Below are positions 1 to 10,420 of a DNA stretch of 64,000 bases, piece by piece. The notes under the pieces were generated by a model. That model was not told where the DNA came from. It made no database searches and saw only the letters and a list, made by a program, of their open reading frames with translations. The DNA lies in contig CANJKZ010000768.1 of the NCBI GenBank assembly GCA_947471745.1, positions 1,565,501-1,629,500 of the forward strand. Reading direction: 5' to 3'. The number at the start of each line of letters is the position of its first letter. Within the stretch, counting starts at the first letter, position 1. The stretch comes from Closterium sp. Naga37s-1. Lineage: Eukaryota > Streptophyta > Zygnematophyceae > Desmidiales > Closteriaceae. A program made the position numbers and the translations under genes.

Positions 1-1258
1 GTGTGACACTGGATAGTACAATACCCTTTAAGGATTCGGAATCTTGAGGGTACTATACATCATGGATTCGGGTTTCCACGCATGCAAAGACTTCTTCAAG
101 GAGTTCGAATCGGGGTGCACCCGGGTCTGTGAAACCAAATATATCGCCCCTTCCTCTCAGGCTGAGGGAACCACTCAGGCTGAGGCACGAGTACCATTCC
201 GTACTATTTAATTCAAATGATAACCACGGAAGGTCTCATTTCGAACTTCCATCTTTCACTCCTTACCTGCTACTGGCGATCACCACCGAGGTCTCATTTT
301 AGACTTCCTTCTTCGTCCTTATTGCTACCAAACATCTTTATCTGCATGATGGGACGGGCGGCGATTCTCTTAGTCGTCCTGCTTTGTAAGTAGTACTAGC
401 TTTTGCTCCTCCACATTGTTTCCTGCCGCTACCGCGACTAGTACTAACACTTCCCGCCAACCGTCGCCCCCCGCCGCCCAAACGGTCCTTGGCATTTATG
501 CGCGGCATTATACAGACAATAAAGTGAGTTCAAGCAAGCAAACTGTCTCTAAATGCATCATAATCACGTCATAGTCATGTCTCTATTCTTCCTGCCCCCT
601 CCCCCGCTCCCCCCACCCCCCCCCTCCCCCCCCCCAACCAGGTGCGGCGTTCTTCACTGTCGCCTCGCCTGCATCGTTCCTCGAGCCGTCCCATCCAAGC
701 GGCAGCGACGGCAATGCCGGTTCAGCCGTCACGGTGGCGTCTGCCGCGGGTTCAAGGGTGGCAAGGTCCTTGAAGAAGTGGAAGGGGAAGACAGTGGGTA
801 CGTGTCCGCAGCCGGAACATAGCCCTGTCAGTTGAGAAAGCACCGCGTGACATTGTACGAGCTGACTTCTGAGTCGATTCAAAAGTCGCCGTGTCTGCCT
901 CCGTAGCAACGCCCCCCAAGAACTGGAAAGGGAAGACAGTGGGTACGTGTCCGCAGCCTCTGCGCCGCCGCTGCACTACTGCTTGTACTTCTACTACCAC
1001 CATCCATGCTCCGTACTGCTAGCAACAACAGCAGTAGCAGCATGCTCCGTACCGCAAGCAACAACAACAACAGAGGCGGCGGCGGCGGCAGGAGCAGCAG
1101 CAGCAGGTGCACCTATCTGCTCACCAGGAGCTGGCTGCGGCCAAGCCCCCAACGTCGCCCCAGATGATGCTTGAAGGGACTTCTAGTAGCAATAGTAGTA
1201 AGGAACCGTACCGTTTTTTCAGCACTGGTGAACTCATGCCTCGCCCCGTGTCCTTCCC
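1..1258. other. Upstream region, no gene resolved
   Basis: I cannot resolve a gene here. It contains a C-rich tract near 595-640. It also has a direct repeat of about 35 bp (roughly 779-813 and 923-957, sharing GGGAAGACAGTGGGTACGTG) and CAA/CAG/GCG triplet runs at 1025-1105. Earlier exons of the gene ending at 1939 may lie here, but I see no ATG exon I trust. Confidence 0.4.
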
Positions 1259-1939
1259 ATGCCGTTCCCTGCGTTCCCATTGCCAGTTAAGTACGTGGCG
1301 AAGCTAAAGGGTATGGGGGCTGCTAACAAAGGCGCATCAGGGTAATATGTTCTGAGGCTAGTAAGGTACGCCCGTGCGAATTCAGTCCTTGTTGCTAATC
1401 TTCCCTACAGTTACCGCTCAGACCACCGGACCAAGGTGAAGCCTTTGTTGTGCTCATGAGCGCGTGGCCCCCTCAAACCCGTTCGCGCACCCCCCTCCCC
1501 ATATTTCCGCTCCTCCTCTGGGTCCCTCCGCGCCCCTCAACTCTCCCCCTCCCCCCCTTCACACCCTGACCCGCTGGTGACCATCTCCCTTTATGCCCTT
1601 TGCAGGTTCGGAGCAACAACATACCAACAAATATTCCATATCAAGGCCTCCAAGATTGGATCTGGAGACACTCCTAGAGGCAGCTACAACACTAGCTGCA
1701 GCGCAGCTAGTCCAGACAGAAAGATTTATCCCGTTTGGATTAATGCCACCACGACCAAGGAAGCTAAAATGAAGCGCTACAGTTTCAGCACCATCAAAAG
1801 TTATGATTCCGTGGAGACTCGAGCAAAGGGACTTGCTGATGTAGCGGAAACGTTGTCAGGGGGCATGTACTTTCGGGTCGAGTATCAGGACGAAACGATT
1901 GCACTCTGCGGACTGATAAAGAAGGTGAAAGTTCGCTAG
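1259..1939 (+). CDS. 3' part of an unrecognised spliced gene
   Basis: Two exons fit one frame. The first ends at 1341 before GTAATA. The second runs 1606-1939 and is preceded by a long pyrimidine tract and TTTGCAG. The split phase (2+1) is consistent across the junction, and the second exon stays open to a TAG at 1937-1939. The C-terminal part reads as a compact mixed alpha/beta sequence with many Lys/Tyr/Thr residues and ends GLIKKVKVR. I do not recognise the family and assign no function. The true start is uncertain. ATG 1259 is in frame, but an alternative acceptor at TTGCCAG near 1290 would make this an internal exon of a longer gene. It sits 735 bp from Copia-1, which points downstream with respect to the + strand gene, so the gene is probably not broken by it. 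Confidence 0.35.
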
Positions 1940-2669
1940 TGCGCTTGACATTCAAATCAGGAAGGTCATGGCTCATGTGTAGCTCATAGGTTGGATACTA
2001 GAGCTCGCCATCTGAGCTGACTCTCGTATGCTCTTTGTTGTCAGCATAATCTGGGCAAGGGTGTGTTGGTGGCAGCATACATGTGTGACTTCTTTGGTGA
2101 GAGAAATTTAGAGGCCGGTCTTTCTGATTGGGTGTGCTGTTTGGGATCTGTAGAATGCCCCCAGGTCTTAAATCAGGGGGATTGATGTTGAGCTGTGTTT
2201 GCAAGTGGGTTTAGGGTACAGTTTAGGGTTTATGTTTCTCAACATTTTAGCCTTTTGAATGGCTTACGGTACACCATCTCGAAACTTTCGAAAAGCTGCG
2301 CATAGTCTGTAACATGTAGGAATCAAGTGGTGGCAGAACAAAGGCTATGTATTAGAGCAACTAGCCTGGAATGGGAATGAAGGTTCCTGATGCAAGGTTG
2401 ACAATGCATCCAGTCCAGGGATCCTGCCATACTCTGCTACTCACCACCAACTCTCATCTAACCCGGTCTGCTAGCAGCCCTCCATGCTTCCTGCAACGCA
2501 TGGAAAGACAGGCGGAAACAAGGATATGGGTTCAGAATGAAAGGTTGAAGGGGTCGTTTTGATGCGAAGGATAAATTGTAGGGATGGTCTGGTGTCGGGG
2601 ATGGATGGGAGGAGGGATGGAAACAAAGGAAAGGTGATGGGTTACGCAAACAAAGGCATTGCTACATCG
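1940..2669. other. Intergenic, telomere-like motifs
   Basis: No gene is visible. Near 2210-2232 there are two plant-type telomere-like GTTTAGGGT motifs in a loose cluster. The stretch ends at the target site of Copia-1 (GAAAC, 2670-2674). Confidence 0.4.
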
Positions 2670-2674
2670 GAAAC

Positions 2675-2810
2675 TGTGGAAATGAGGAACGAGAATGAGT
2701 GAACTATGAAATGAAGTGAGTACAAATAGGAAACCCTAATTGGGTTGTACCCCCTATGGGATACCCCACTATAGCCTACACAACAGCATAAGCTATATAA
2801 TGTTCTGACA
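2675..2810 (-). repeat. Copia-1 3' LTR (136 bp)
   Basis: On the + strand it begins TGTGGAAATG and ends TTCTGACA; in element sense it begins TGTCAGAACA and ends TTTCCACA. A TATA-like TTATATAG lies only about 11 nt from the 5' end in element sense. A telo-box-like AAACCCTAA lies near the centre. It is preceded by TSD copy GAAAC (2670-2674). Confidence 0.95.
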
Positions 2811-2822
2811 CACCCCCATAGG
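2811..2822 (-). other. Copia-1 polypurine tract
   Basis: Directly inside the 3' LTR the element-sense strand reads CTATGGGGGTG, the usual position of the plus-strand primer. Copia-2 has the same motif at 27211-27221. Confidence 0.6.
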
Positions 2823-3015
2823 CAAAGTGGGGGAGAACAAGGGGTCACAAGACCAGTCAAGCAAAGCAGAGCAAGCTCAGGGTGGATCACAAAGTCACCA
2901 CACAGTCCGAGCACAACGACAAGGCCACAAGGCCAGTTCACATGCAGGAGTACACATATATATATAGAGCTAGACAAGCAAGAGCAGGTATATATATGTA
3001 ACAGTACAAGCAAGG

Positions 3016-6000
3016 TCAAGAAGAGAGCAAGTGAGGCAAGACAGGTACAAGACCCAGCTGGGTGCAGAAGCGCTGATGGTTACAAGGCGCAAGTGCCTTG
3101 GTGAAGATATCAGCAGTGTTGGCCTCAGAGGCCACGTAAGCAAGTCGCAACTGACCACGCTGCTGCAGCTCACGAGCAAGAAAGTAACGGAGAGCAATGT
3201 GCTTCGTTCTGTGCTCCAAGCGCTGCTCTCGACACAAGGCCAGCATGGCCTTGTTGTCTACGTACAGCACTGGAGGAGAACGAGGCGGCTCTCCAAGGTC
3301 AGTCAGCAGGTAGGTGAGCCAGCGAAGCTCCTGTGCAGCCATGGCCCCGGCGTAGATCTCAGCCTCACAACTGGAGCTGAGAACAGAGGACGAGCGAGTA
3401 GCCCGCCACGAGACAGAGCCGGAACCAAGACTGAAGGTGTAACCCTGCGACGACCGCTGTGTAGCCTGGTCGTCTGCCCAAGAAGCGTCCGCGTGCCCAG
3501 TGAGGACCACTGGACTCCGCCCTCCAAGCACTAGCCCCATGCCCGACGTACTGCACAAGTAGCGCAACACCCTCTTCGCTGCAGCCATGTGCTCTGGTCG
3601 GTGTCTCCCAGGAGCAACATAGCGTGCAAGAATGCTAAGAGGGTATGCAAGGTCAGGTCGTGTGCAGGTCATCAGGTACATGAGGCAGCCAACAAGCTCT
3701 GGGTACGGGCCACTCGACTCTACGGACTCATCCGAAGGCAGAGCTGAGAGCGAGTGGCGAGTAGACAGAGGAGTGGCCTGAGGCGAGGAGTACGTGAAGC
3801 CGAAGCGCTGAAGGACCTGCTGCACCATGTGTGACTGAGTCAAGGTAATGGTGCGGCGTGCTCTGTCCCGAGTGATCTGCAAGCCAAGGTAGCTGCGCAG
3901 TTCACCCAGGTCAGTGCACGTGTGTCTCTTCTGCAGCTCGGACTTCACGTAGGCTAGTCCAGCAGTGTCAGCTGTGGCAAAGACCAAGTCGTCGACGTAC
4001 ACGCGGACGTAGAACGGCGGCAAAGAAGTGTCGGTGCGCAGAAACAACGACGGGTCAGCAGTAGAGGGAGCAAACCCAAGAGCCGCAAGCGTAGTCCTCA
4101 GTGTGTCGTGCCACTCACGCGGTGCCTGGCGGAGACCGTAGACTGGCCGTCGGAGGCTCCACTGGGTGCCAGGAGGAAAAGTCCCAGTGAAGCCAGGTGG
4201 ACGGCGCAGCCAGATCTCCTCGTGCAGGCTACCCTGCAAGAAAGCAGTACTGAAGTCAAGAGAGTGGAGCTCGTAGTCGCGCTGAGCGGCTATGTGCAGC
4301 AGCACCCGAAGAGTGGTCATCTTCGGGGTGGGAGAGAAGGTCTGAAAGTAGTCAACTCCCTGCCGCTGACTGAAGCCACGAGCGACGTACCGCGCCTTGA
4401 AGACAGGTGGAGAGCCCGGCGGCCGCTTCACCCTGAAGATCCACATGCCACTGACGATGTTCGCCCCAGGAGGGGGAACCGCGTCAACGTAGGTGCCTGT
4501 GGACTTCCAGGACGCCATCTCTGCATCCATAGCTGCCTGCCACTGAGAGGAGTAGGGACCCTCTACGGCCTCCGCGTAAGAGCGCGGAGTCGGGATGTCT
4601 AGTGCATCCGGGTCTCCCTCAGGGGCAAGTAGTACGGACGCGAGATGAGGTGAAGCAGCAGCCAGACACCGGAACTCCTCCTGCCTGTCCTCAAGGACGT
4701 CCGTGCCAAGAGCACACTCACCCCCGACGGACGGAGGACAGACAGACGCAGACTCAGCAACAAGACCGGCAGCGTAGTCTAGACGACAGCGAGCAGCAAA
4801 GTCGACAAGCTCAGCAACAAGTGCAGACGCAGCAGTGGACTCAAAAGAGGGGTCAGTGACGACAGTAGCAAGGAGACGTGTGACAGCAGGACTGGCAGCA
4901 CGAAGAGAGTCCGACTCTGGGTCAGGAAGAGCAGGAAGAGAGGACTCAGGAGGAGAAGGCAAAGGGGCACGCAGAGGAGCAGTGGACGGACGCAGAGACA
5001 TCCGGTGCGTGCCAGGGACAGGAGGAGGACGCTGACGCGAACCACGACCACTAGTGCGAGCAGCACGGACAGGCGACGCAGGACGAGACGCAGGCTCACG
5101 ACGCTCAGCAAGACCTCCAGTAGGACCAGTGTAGGGAGAAGGAGCGGGCAGTGGGGAGGCCGGCTGTAACTGGAACTGTGACAGGACAGGCTGTGGACAC
5201 TCTAAGGGAGGAGGAGGACCAGTAGAAGGCGGGAGACCAAGAACCTGCTGAAGGAGCGGAACGAAGTACGGTCTAGGCCGCGAGGCGACTCCAGACACAG
5301 CAGGGACAGCACCAGTACCCCAAGCGGGAGCACCAGCGCCAGCAGCACCTCCAGCTCCAGGACCTCCAGCAGCATCAGTAGCACCCCCAGCAGGACCGCC
5401 TCCAGGACCGACAGCAGTAGCCTCAGCGCCAACACCCTCAGCAGCTCCAGCTCCAGCACCTCCGGGACCCGCGGCACCAGCACCCTCAGTAGCCGAAGAA
5501 CCTCCAGCTCCAGCAGCACGCCTCCAGCGCCGGGCAAACCACTCACGCAGCTCCTGTGGAGAGAGGGGCTCCCGCCGAGGCGAAGCACCCGGAGAACCGC
5601 CAGGTCCCGCACCGCCAGACGCCACAAGGGGAGGTCCAGTGGCCGCAGGCTCCGCAGCTCCAGGCTCAGCACCTCCAGACGCAGCACCCCCTGGCTCAGC
5701 ACCCCCAGTAGCAGCACCCCACGGCTCAGTACCCCCAGACTCCGCACCCCCAGGCTCAGCACCCCCAGTCGCAGTACCCCCAGGCTCAGCACCCCCAGAC
5801 TCAGCACCCCCAGGCTCAGCACCCGCAGCAGGACCAGAGTCACCAGCAACCTCGACCGGCTCGACTGCGTCTACCTGGGACACATCTGAAGGGGCAGGAC
5901 CCTGAGGGGGAAGGGGGTCTACCGGGGGGGGACCTGGCACAAGGAAGTGCGGTGGCGGGGGGAGGGAAGGAGTGCGGTAGGGGAAGAGGCGGTAGAAGGG

Positions 6001-8877
6001 GACTGACTCGTCGAACGTGACGTCCTGGGAGGACAGAACACGACGAGAGGAGGGGTGGTAGAACTGCCACCCTGGAGCGTCAGGGGGGAAGCCGAGGAAG
6101 ACACAGGGAGCAGCACGAGGGGACAGCTTGTCCGCAGACAAGTCACGGACAAACGCCCGAGATCCCCAGACACGGAACGCAGACGCATCGCCGACCTTCC
6201 CCGTCCACAGCAGAGCTGGAGAGGTCTCCGGCCGGGAGACCCTGGGGTGAAGGTTGATCTGATGCGCCGCGTACCGAACCGCAAACGGCCACAGAAAATG
6301 GGGGGCAGCCGCATGCATCATGGACGTACGAGCGACGTCCATGACCATGCCAATGCGGCGCTCAGCAATCCCATTTTGCTGTGGAGAGTCCGGAAGCGTA
6401 AAGGTCTGGCGGATGCCTCGTGCACGACAGTAGGCTCGCAGAAGGCCAGAGGAGAACTCTCCACCTCGGTCAGAGTGCAGACGCAGAACAGGAAAGTCCG
6501 AGCCGAAGCTCCTCCTGAGCTGGAGACGAGCTGCGCGGATCCAGTCGATCAACACCTCAGTGACATCACCCTTGCTGCGCAAGGGGAAGACTGTGGTGTA
6601 ACGCGAGTAGTCGTCAACCACCAGCAGGAAGTAGCGCTCGTGACCCTGCCCACGGACGCGGGCGGGGCCCCACACGTCCATGTGAAGCGTCTGCAGAGGA
6701 GCCTCTGTCGGGGGAAACTGGGAGGAGTGAGGGGCAGCCCGGAGCCGCCCCTCGACACAGGGGACACAAGAAGGTCCGGGTCCCGAAGGAAGGGGAGGGA
6801 GAGACCGGGGAAGACCAGAGACAAGGACACGGGAAGCCATGCCCCGAAGACGAAGCAAGGAGGGGTGGCCAAGACGGTGGTGCCACAGGAGAGTCTCGTG
6901 AGACAGGCGGCGACACGAGCAGGGGGCAGACTCAGGACCAGACCTGGACGCAGCAGCAAACACCTGACCCGACGCAGCTACCTGGCCAGACGCAGGGACA
7001 GGAGGAGACGCAGTGGTCAGTGTGTAGAGACTCGACCCTGGCCGACGCGAGAACGTGGCCAGGTGTCGGCCTGTGCGGGCATCCGAGCAGTGGGTCACCC
7101 GCTGACTCGCAGGAGTAAACTGGTGAACCCCCGCATCCTGCAGGTCAGCACCACTCACCAAGTTCGTCGAGAACGAGGGGAGGTACAGACCAGACAAGGT
7201 GCCCGAGGGGGCAGCCGGACACGGGAGGACAGTGGAGAAGTGAGAGAGGACAGGACCCCCAGAGGGGTCAGCCAGGGAGACTGCAACCGGCCGGCCAAGC
7301 GGCGTGAGTGTGGTGCGGTCTCGAAAGAAGGAGCGAGAAGCCCCTGAGTCAAGTGTGAAGGTGAGGGAGGCCGAAGCCGACGCAGTACCTGAGAGCGCAG
7401 CCTCACCAGTACCTGAGAGTGCAGACGCACTTGCACCTAGAGCAGCAGCCGCAGAAGTACCTGGCGCAGCAGTACCAATGCCCGGGTCGGGCGGGAAACA
7501 CTGGTAACAGTCACCCTCCTCACTAATAGTCACAGCATACATGGCAGCAAGGATAGCATCAAAGTCAAGATCAAAGACAGCTACGCCAGCCCTAGACAGC
7601 TCTCCCCAACGGGGAATCTCACTGGCCTCGGGGAACTGCTGACGCCAAGCGTCCGTCAGGCGGCCAAAGCAGCGCTGAGTGGGGTGCGCACCCCCACACT
7701 GCTCACCCGCTCGGTCACCGGAACGAAGGACGTAGGTGCACGGACCAAAACCCCCACCCCGCTGACGCTGCGTGTACCACTCACGGAGCTGCTGGGGCGG
7801 GGGGATGTCCCGCGAACGCTGCTGCTGCTGCTGCTGCTGACGCTGGCCACCACCAGGGCCGCTACGCAGCGGGGCACCACCCCGACCAGCTCCACCCCCT
7901 CCGCCACCGCTGCCTCCACCTCCACCACCACCGCTGCCTCCGCTCCCACCGCTGCCGCCACCACCGCCTCCTCCTCCGCTGCTGCCACCGCCACCACCGC
8001 CCCCGCCACCACTCCCACCGCCACCCCCACTCCCTCCTCCGCCTCCACCGCCTCCTCCACCGCCCCCGCCAGCTCCACCCGCGCCCTTGCCCCCCTTGCC
8101 CCTGCCAGGGCGGCGTCTCCCGCTAGGGGCAGACGCCGCGCAGACCGACTCAAGACCAAGCAGGTCGGCAGCAGCAGCAGAGGCAACAGAGGGCAGCAGG
8201 GGGGAAGGAGAACACCCCTCAAAGATGGGGGTGCGAGGGTCACCACGAGAGGCTCCTACAGCGACGATGCTCTTCTCCGCCGCCAGGAGGGACTTCTCGA
8301 GGAGGTCGACAGTGAGAGTGGTGGGACAGACCGAGAGGTAGTGGTCCCTGACTACGCGAAGGGAGTCAGGGAGGCGTGTGACTATGTAATAGAGAGTGAT
8401 GTACATGGGGGGGGGGTTCTTGGCGCAGAACTCAGCAGGAAGGGCGGCGCGGTAGCGAGTGTCACTAGTGCGGAGGTGCGTAATGAGGTCAGCGACAGTG
8501 GGAAAGGCAGTAAGGTCAGGAAAGAGGTACGGTAGCATGAGGCGGCTCAGGGCAGCAGTGGCAGGGGAAGAGTAGCGCGCAACTACAGCGTCGTACAAGG
8601 TCTGAGCACTCTTGTACTGACTAAAGTGCGCGCGCTCAGTGGTAGGCAGGTGGCGACGCACAGCAAGACGTGCAGCAGCATCGCGGGTGGCCCACTGAGA
8701 GCGAACAGTGGGGTCAGCATCAGTAGCAGGGGCAGGAGAGGCGCCAGAGGTGAGGTCAAAGAGGGAAAGACCGTCCGCCCTATCGCACTGTAAGAACAGC
8801 TGCAGGTCGTCGACCCAGACCTCAAAGTCAATGGCTCGACCCTCAGCGTCAAAAGCGAGGACACTAGGGGTAGCCAT
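3016..8877 (-). CDS. Copia-1 gag-pol polyprotein, intact
   Basis: One 1953-aa frame encodes everything needed for copia replication. I start at ATG 8877 (MATPSVLAF), which aligns with the Copia-2 start; upstream in-frame triplets are not ATG. Order by approximate residue: UBN2-type gag (1-230); a poly-Gly tract (265-335); an unusual zinc knuckle CX13CX3HX4C (near 380-403); aspartic protease LDSGAS (D510); the integrase HHCC finger starting WHHRLGH (near 665) and ending CVPC; the integrase core with D734, D803 and E839 (35-residue D-E spacing); an Ala/Gly/Pro spacer with GAEPGG repeats (about 1016-1200); reverse transcriptase with YVDD at 1627-1630; and RNase H (about 1790-1925, containing DASWAD and VLYVDNKA). 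The stop is TGA at 3016-3018. The length is longer than typical copia (about 1300-1500 aa) because of the two low-complexity spacers. No frameshift or nonsense codon is visible. Confidence 0.96.
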   Translation of the reverse strand: MATPSVLAFDAEGRAIDFEVWVDDLQLFLQCDRADGLSLFDLTSGASPAPATDADPTVRSQWATRDAAARLAVRRHLPTTERAHFSQYKSAQTLYDAVVARYSSPATAALSRLMLPYLFPDLTAFPTVADLITHLRTSDTRYRAALPAEFCAKNPPPMYITLYYIVTRLPDSLRVVRDHYLSVCPTTLTVDLLEKSLLAAEKSIVAVGASRGDPRTPIFEGCSPSPLLPSVASAAAADLLGLESVCAASAPSGRRRPGRGKGGKGAGGAGGGGGGGGGGGGGSGGGGGSGGGGGGGGGSSGGGGGGGGSGGSGGSGGGGGGGSGGGGGGAGRGGAPLRSGPGGGQRQQQQQQQRSRDIPPPQQLREWYTQRQRGGGFGPCTYVLRSGDRAGEQCGGAHPTQRCFGRLTDAWRQQFPEASEIPRWGELSRAGVAVFDLDFDAILAAMYAVTISEEGDCYQCFPPDPGIGTAAPGTSAAAALGASASALSGTGEAALSGTASASASLTFTLDSGASRSFFRDRTTLTPLGRPVAVSLADPSGGPVLSHFSTVLPCPAAPSGTLSGLYLPSFSTNLVSGADLQDAGVHQFTPASQRVTHCSDARTGRHLATFSRRPGSSLYTLTTASPPVPASGQVAASGQVFAAASRSGPESAPCSCRRLSHETLLWHHRLGHPSLLRLRGMASRVLVSGLPRSLPPLPSGPGPSCVPCVEGRLRAAPHSSQFPPTEAPLQTLHMDVWGPARVRGQGHERYFLLVVDDYSRYTTVFPLRSKGDVTEVLIDWIRAARLQLRRSFGSDFPVLRLHSDRGGEFSSGLLRAYCRARGIRQTFTLPDSPQQNGIAERRIGMVMDVARTSMMHAAAPHFLWPFAVRYAAHQINLHPRVSRPETSPALLWTGKVGDASAFRVWGSRAFVRDLSADKLSPRAAPCVFLGFPPDAPGWQFYHPSSRRVLSSQDVTFDESVPFYRLFPYRTPSLPPPPHFLVPGPPPVDPLPPQGPAPSDVSQVDAVEPVEVAGDSGPAAGAEPGGAESGGAEPGGTATGGAEPGGAESGGTEPWGAATGGAEPGGAASGGAEPGAAEPAATGPPLVASGGAGPGGSPGASPRREPLSPQELREWFARRWRRAAGAGGSSATEGAGAAGPGGAGAGAAEGVGAEATAVGPGGGPAGGATDAAGGPGAGGAAGAGAPAWGTGAVPAVSGVASRPRPYFVPLLQQVLGLPPSTGPPPPLECPQPVLSQFQLQPASPLPAPSPYTGPTGGLAERREPASRPASPVRAARTSGRGSRQRPPPVPGTHRMSLRPSTAPLRAPLPSPPESSLPALPDPESDSLRAASPAVTRLLATVVTDPSFESTAASALVAELVDFAARCRLDYAAGLVAESASVCPPSVGGECALGTDVLEDRQEEFRCLAAASPHLASVLLAPEGDPDALDIPTPRSYAEAVEGPYSSQWQAAMDAEMASWKSTGTYVDAVPPPGANIVSGMWIFRVKRPPGSPPVFKARYVARGFSQRQGVDYFQTFSPTPKMTTLRVLLHIAAQRDYELHSLDFSTAFLQGSLHEEIWLRRPPGFTGTFPPGTQWSLRRPVYGLRQAPREWHDTLRTTLAALGFAPSTADPSLFLRTDTSLPPFYVRVYVDDLVFATADTAGLAYVKSELQKRHTCTDLGELRSYLGLQITRDRARRTITLTQSHMVQQVLQRFGFTYSSPQATPLSTRHSLSALPSDESVESSGPYPELVGCLMYLMTCTRPDLAYPLSILARYVAPGRHRPEHMAAAKRVLRYLCSTSGMGLVLGGRSPVVLTGHADASWADDQATQRSSQGYTFSLGSGSVSWRATRSSSVLSSSCEAEIYAGAMAAQELRWLTYLLTDLGEPPRSPPVLYVDNKAMLALCREQRLEHRTKHIALRYFLARELQQRGQLRLAYVASEANTADIFTKALAPCNHQRFCTQLGLVPVLPHLLSS

Positions 8878-9899
8878 GACGACGACAGACGAGCAGTGCA
8901 AGCAGTAGGGGAAGGGCACGCAGTGACAGTGGGGCTGTGCTCACCGGACAGGGCAGGTCGGGCGGCTCGGCAGTAGGGCGGCTCGGCTGCTCAGCGGCTC
9001 GGCGGCAGGGCGGCTCGGCTGCTGGGCGGCTCGGCTGTTGGGCGGCTCGGCGGCAGTGCGGCTCGGCTCCCGGGCGGCTCGGCGGCAGGGCGGCTCGGCT
9101 CCCGGGCGGCTCGGCTGCAGGGCGGCTCGGCTCCCGGGCGGCTCGGCGGCAAGGCGGCTTGGCTCCCGGCGGTTCTGCTGCTAGGCGGCTCCCGCAGGTA
9201 GGGCGGCGGTAGGGCCGCAGGTTGGGCGGCGGTAGGGCCGCAAGGAGGGCGGCGGGCGGGCCGCAGGTAGGGCGGCGGTAGGGCCGCAAGTAGGGCGGCG
9301 GGCGGGCCGCAGGGAGGGCGGCGGTAGGGCCGCAAGTAGGGCGGCGGGCGGGCCGCAGGTAGGGCGGCGGGCGGGCCGCAGGTAGGGCGGCGGGCGGGCC
9401 GCAGGTAGGGCGGCGGGCGGGCCGCAGGTAGGGCGGCGGGCGGGCCGCAGGTAGGGTGGCGGGCGGGCCGCGACGTGAGGGCGGCGGGGCCGCTGTAGTG
9501 GGGCGGCGGGGCCGCTTAGCAGAGAGCGGCGGGGCCGCGTGAGCAGGGCGGCGGGGCCGCGTGAGCAGGGCGGCGGGGCCGCGAAGCAGAGGGCGGGCGG
9601 GCCGCGACGTGAGGGCGGCGGGGCCGCTGTAGCAGGGCGGCGGGGCCGCGTAGCAGAGGGCGGCGGGGCCGCGTGAGCAGGGCAGCGGGGCCGCGAAGCA
9701 GAGGGCGGCTGGGCCGCGCGAGCAGGGCGGCGGGGCCGCGAAGGAAGGGCGGCGGGGCCGCGTTAGTAGGGCGGCGGGGCCGCGAAGGGAGGGCGGCGGG
9801 GCCGCAAGGGGCGACACGGAGGGTCGCTAAAAAAAAAAGGAAAACGCGCCTCGGGGCGCGCTTCGGTGGGCCCTAGAAGCAGTCCCTAGGAGGGGACCT
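8878..9899 (-). repeat. Copia-1 GC-rich repetitive leader
   Basis: The untranslated leader between PBS and gag is almost entirely short G/C repeats. One set, at about 8947-9180, is GGGCGGCTCGGC-like; another, at about 9195-9820, is GGCGGCGGGGCCGC/GGGCGGGCCGCAGGTA-like. The equivalent leaders of Copia-2 and Copia-C also hold arrays, but of different motifs. Confidence 0.8.
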
Positions 9900-9911
9900 G
9901 CTCTGATTCCA
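9900..9911 (-). other. Copia-1 primer-binding site
   Basis: In element sense the 12 bases right after the 5' LTR are TGGAATCAGAGC. This is one mismatch from TGGTATCAGAGC, the common copia PBS complementary to the 3' end of initiator tRNA-Met. Confidence 0.8.
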
Positions 9912-10047
9912 TGTGGAAATGAGGAACGAGAATGAGTGAACTATGAAATGAAGTGAGTACAAATAGGAAACCCTAATTGGGTTGTACCCCCTATGGGATA
10001 CCCCACTATAGCCTACACAACAGCATAAGCTATATAATGTTCTGACA
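9912..10047 (-). repeat. Copia-1 5' LTR (136 bp)
   Basis: It is identical to 2675-2810 over all 136 bases that I compared. It is followed by TSD copy GAAAC at 10048-10052. Confidence 0.95.
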
Positions 10048-10052
10048 GAAAC

Positions 10053-10420
10053 AGCTCCTTCCAACATATCCCACCCACTACTTATTGCGGTATATGAAAC
10101 TTACGGTAAAAACCTGTCCAGATTATATATTTGCATGCTAGTTTGTTACGCTATAGTGAGGTGCACATTATAGAGCACAACCCTTTTAGGGTTAGCTATT
10201 TGTATCCCACTCCTGCTAGTCACCTCAATTCCGTTATACTATTCTGACCTAGTGTCATCGTAAGTAGTTCCTGTGATCATAGCTTGCCTACCTCCCAAGC
10301 CGCCGCCATGCATGCGCCCAAGTGTCTGCGCCCTCCTAGCCATCCGAGCCGCCCCCTCTCTAGGGGCGTTTTTGTGCCCTTGCAGCCCGTTAGCTGCCCG
10401 TTGGCCGCCCTTCGTGCGCG
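10053..10420. other. Unassigned spacer
   Basis: This AT-richer stretch lies between the Copia-1 target site and an old copia fragment. No gene, repeat or terminus is recognised. Confidence 0.4.

Larger units (their letters stand above)
2675..10047 (-). mobile_element. Copia-1, complete Ty1/copia retrotransposon
   Basis: This is a full-length LTR retrotransposon lying on the - strand. LTRs at 2675-2810 and 9912-10047 are both 136 bp and read identical base for base. The flanks carry a 5-bp target duplication GAAAC (2670-2674 and 10048-10052). Inside, in element order, are a primer-binding site, a 1-kb GC-rich repetitive leader, one uninterrupted 1953-codon gag-pol frame, and a G-rich tract (CTATGGGGGTG) abutting the 3' LTR. 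Identical LTRs, an intact TSD and an open frame indicate a very recent insertion, and the element could be active. This is inferred from sequence integrity only. Confidence 0.96.
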
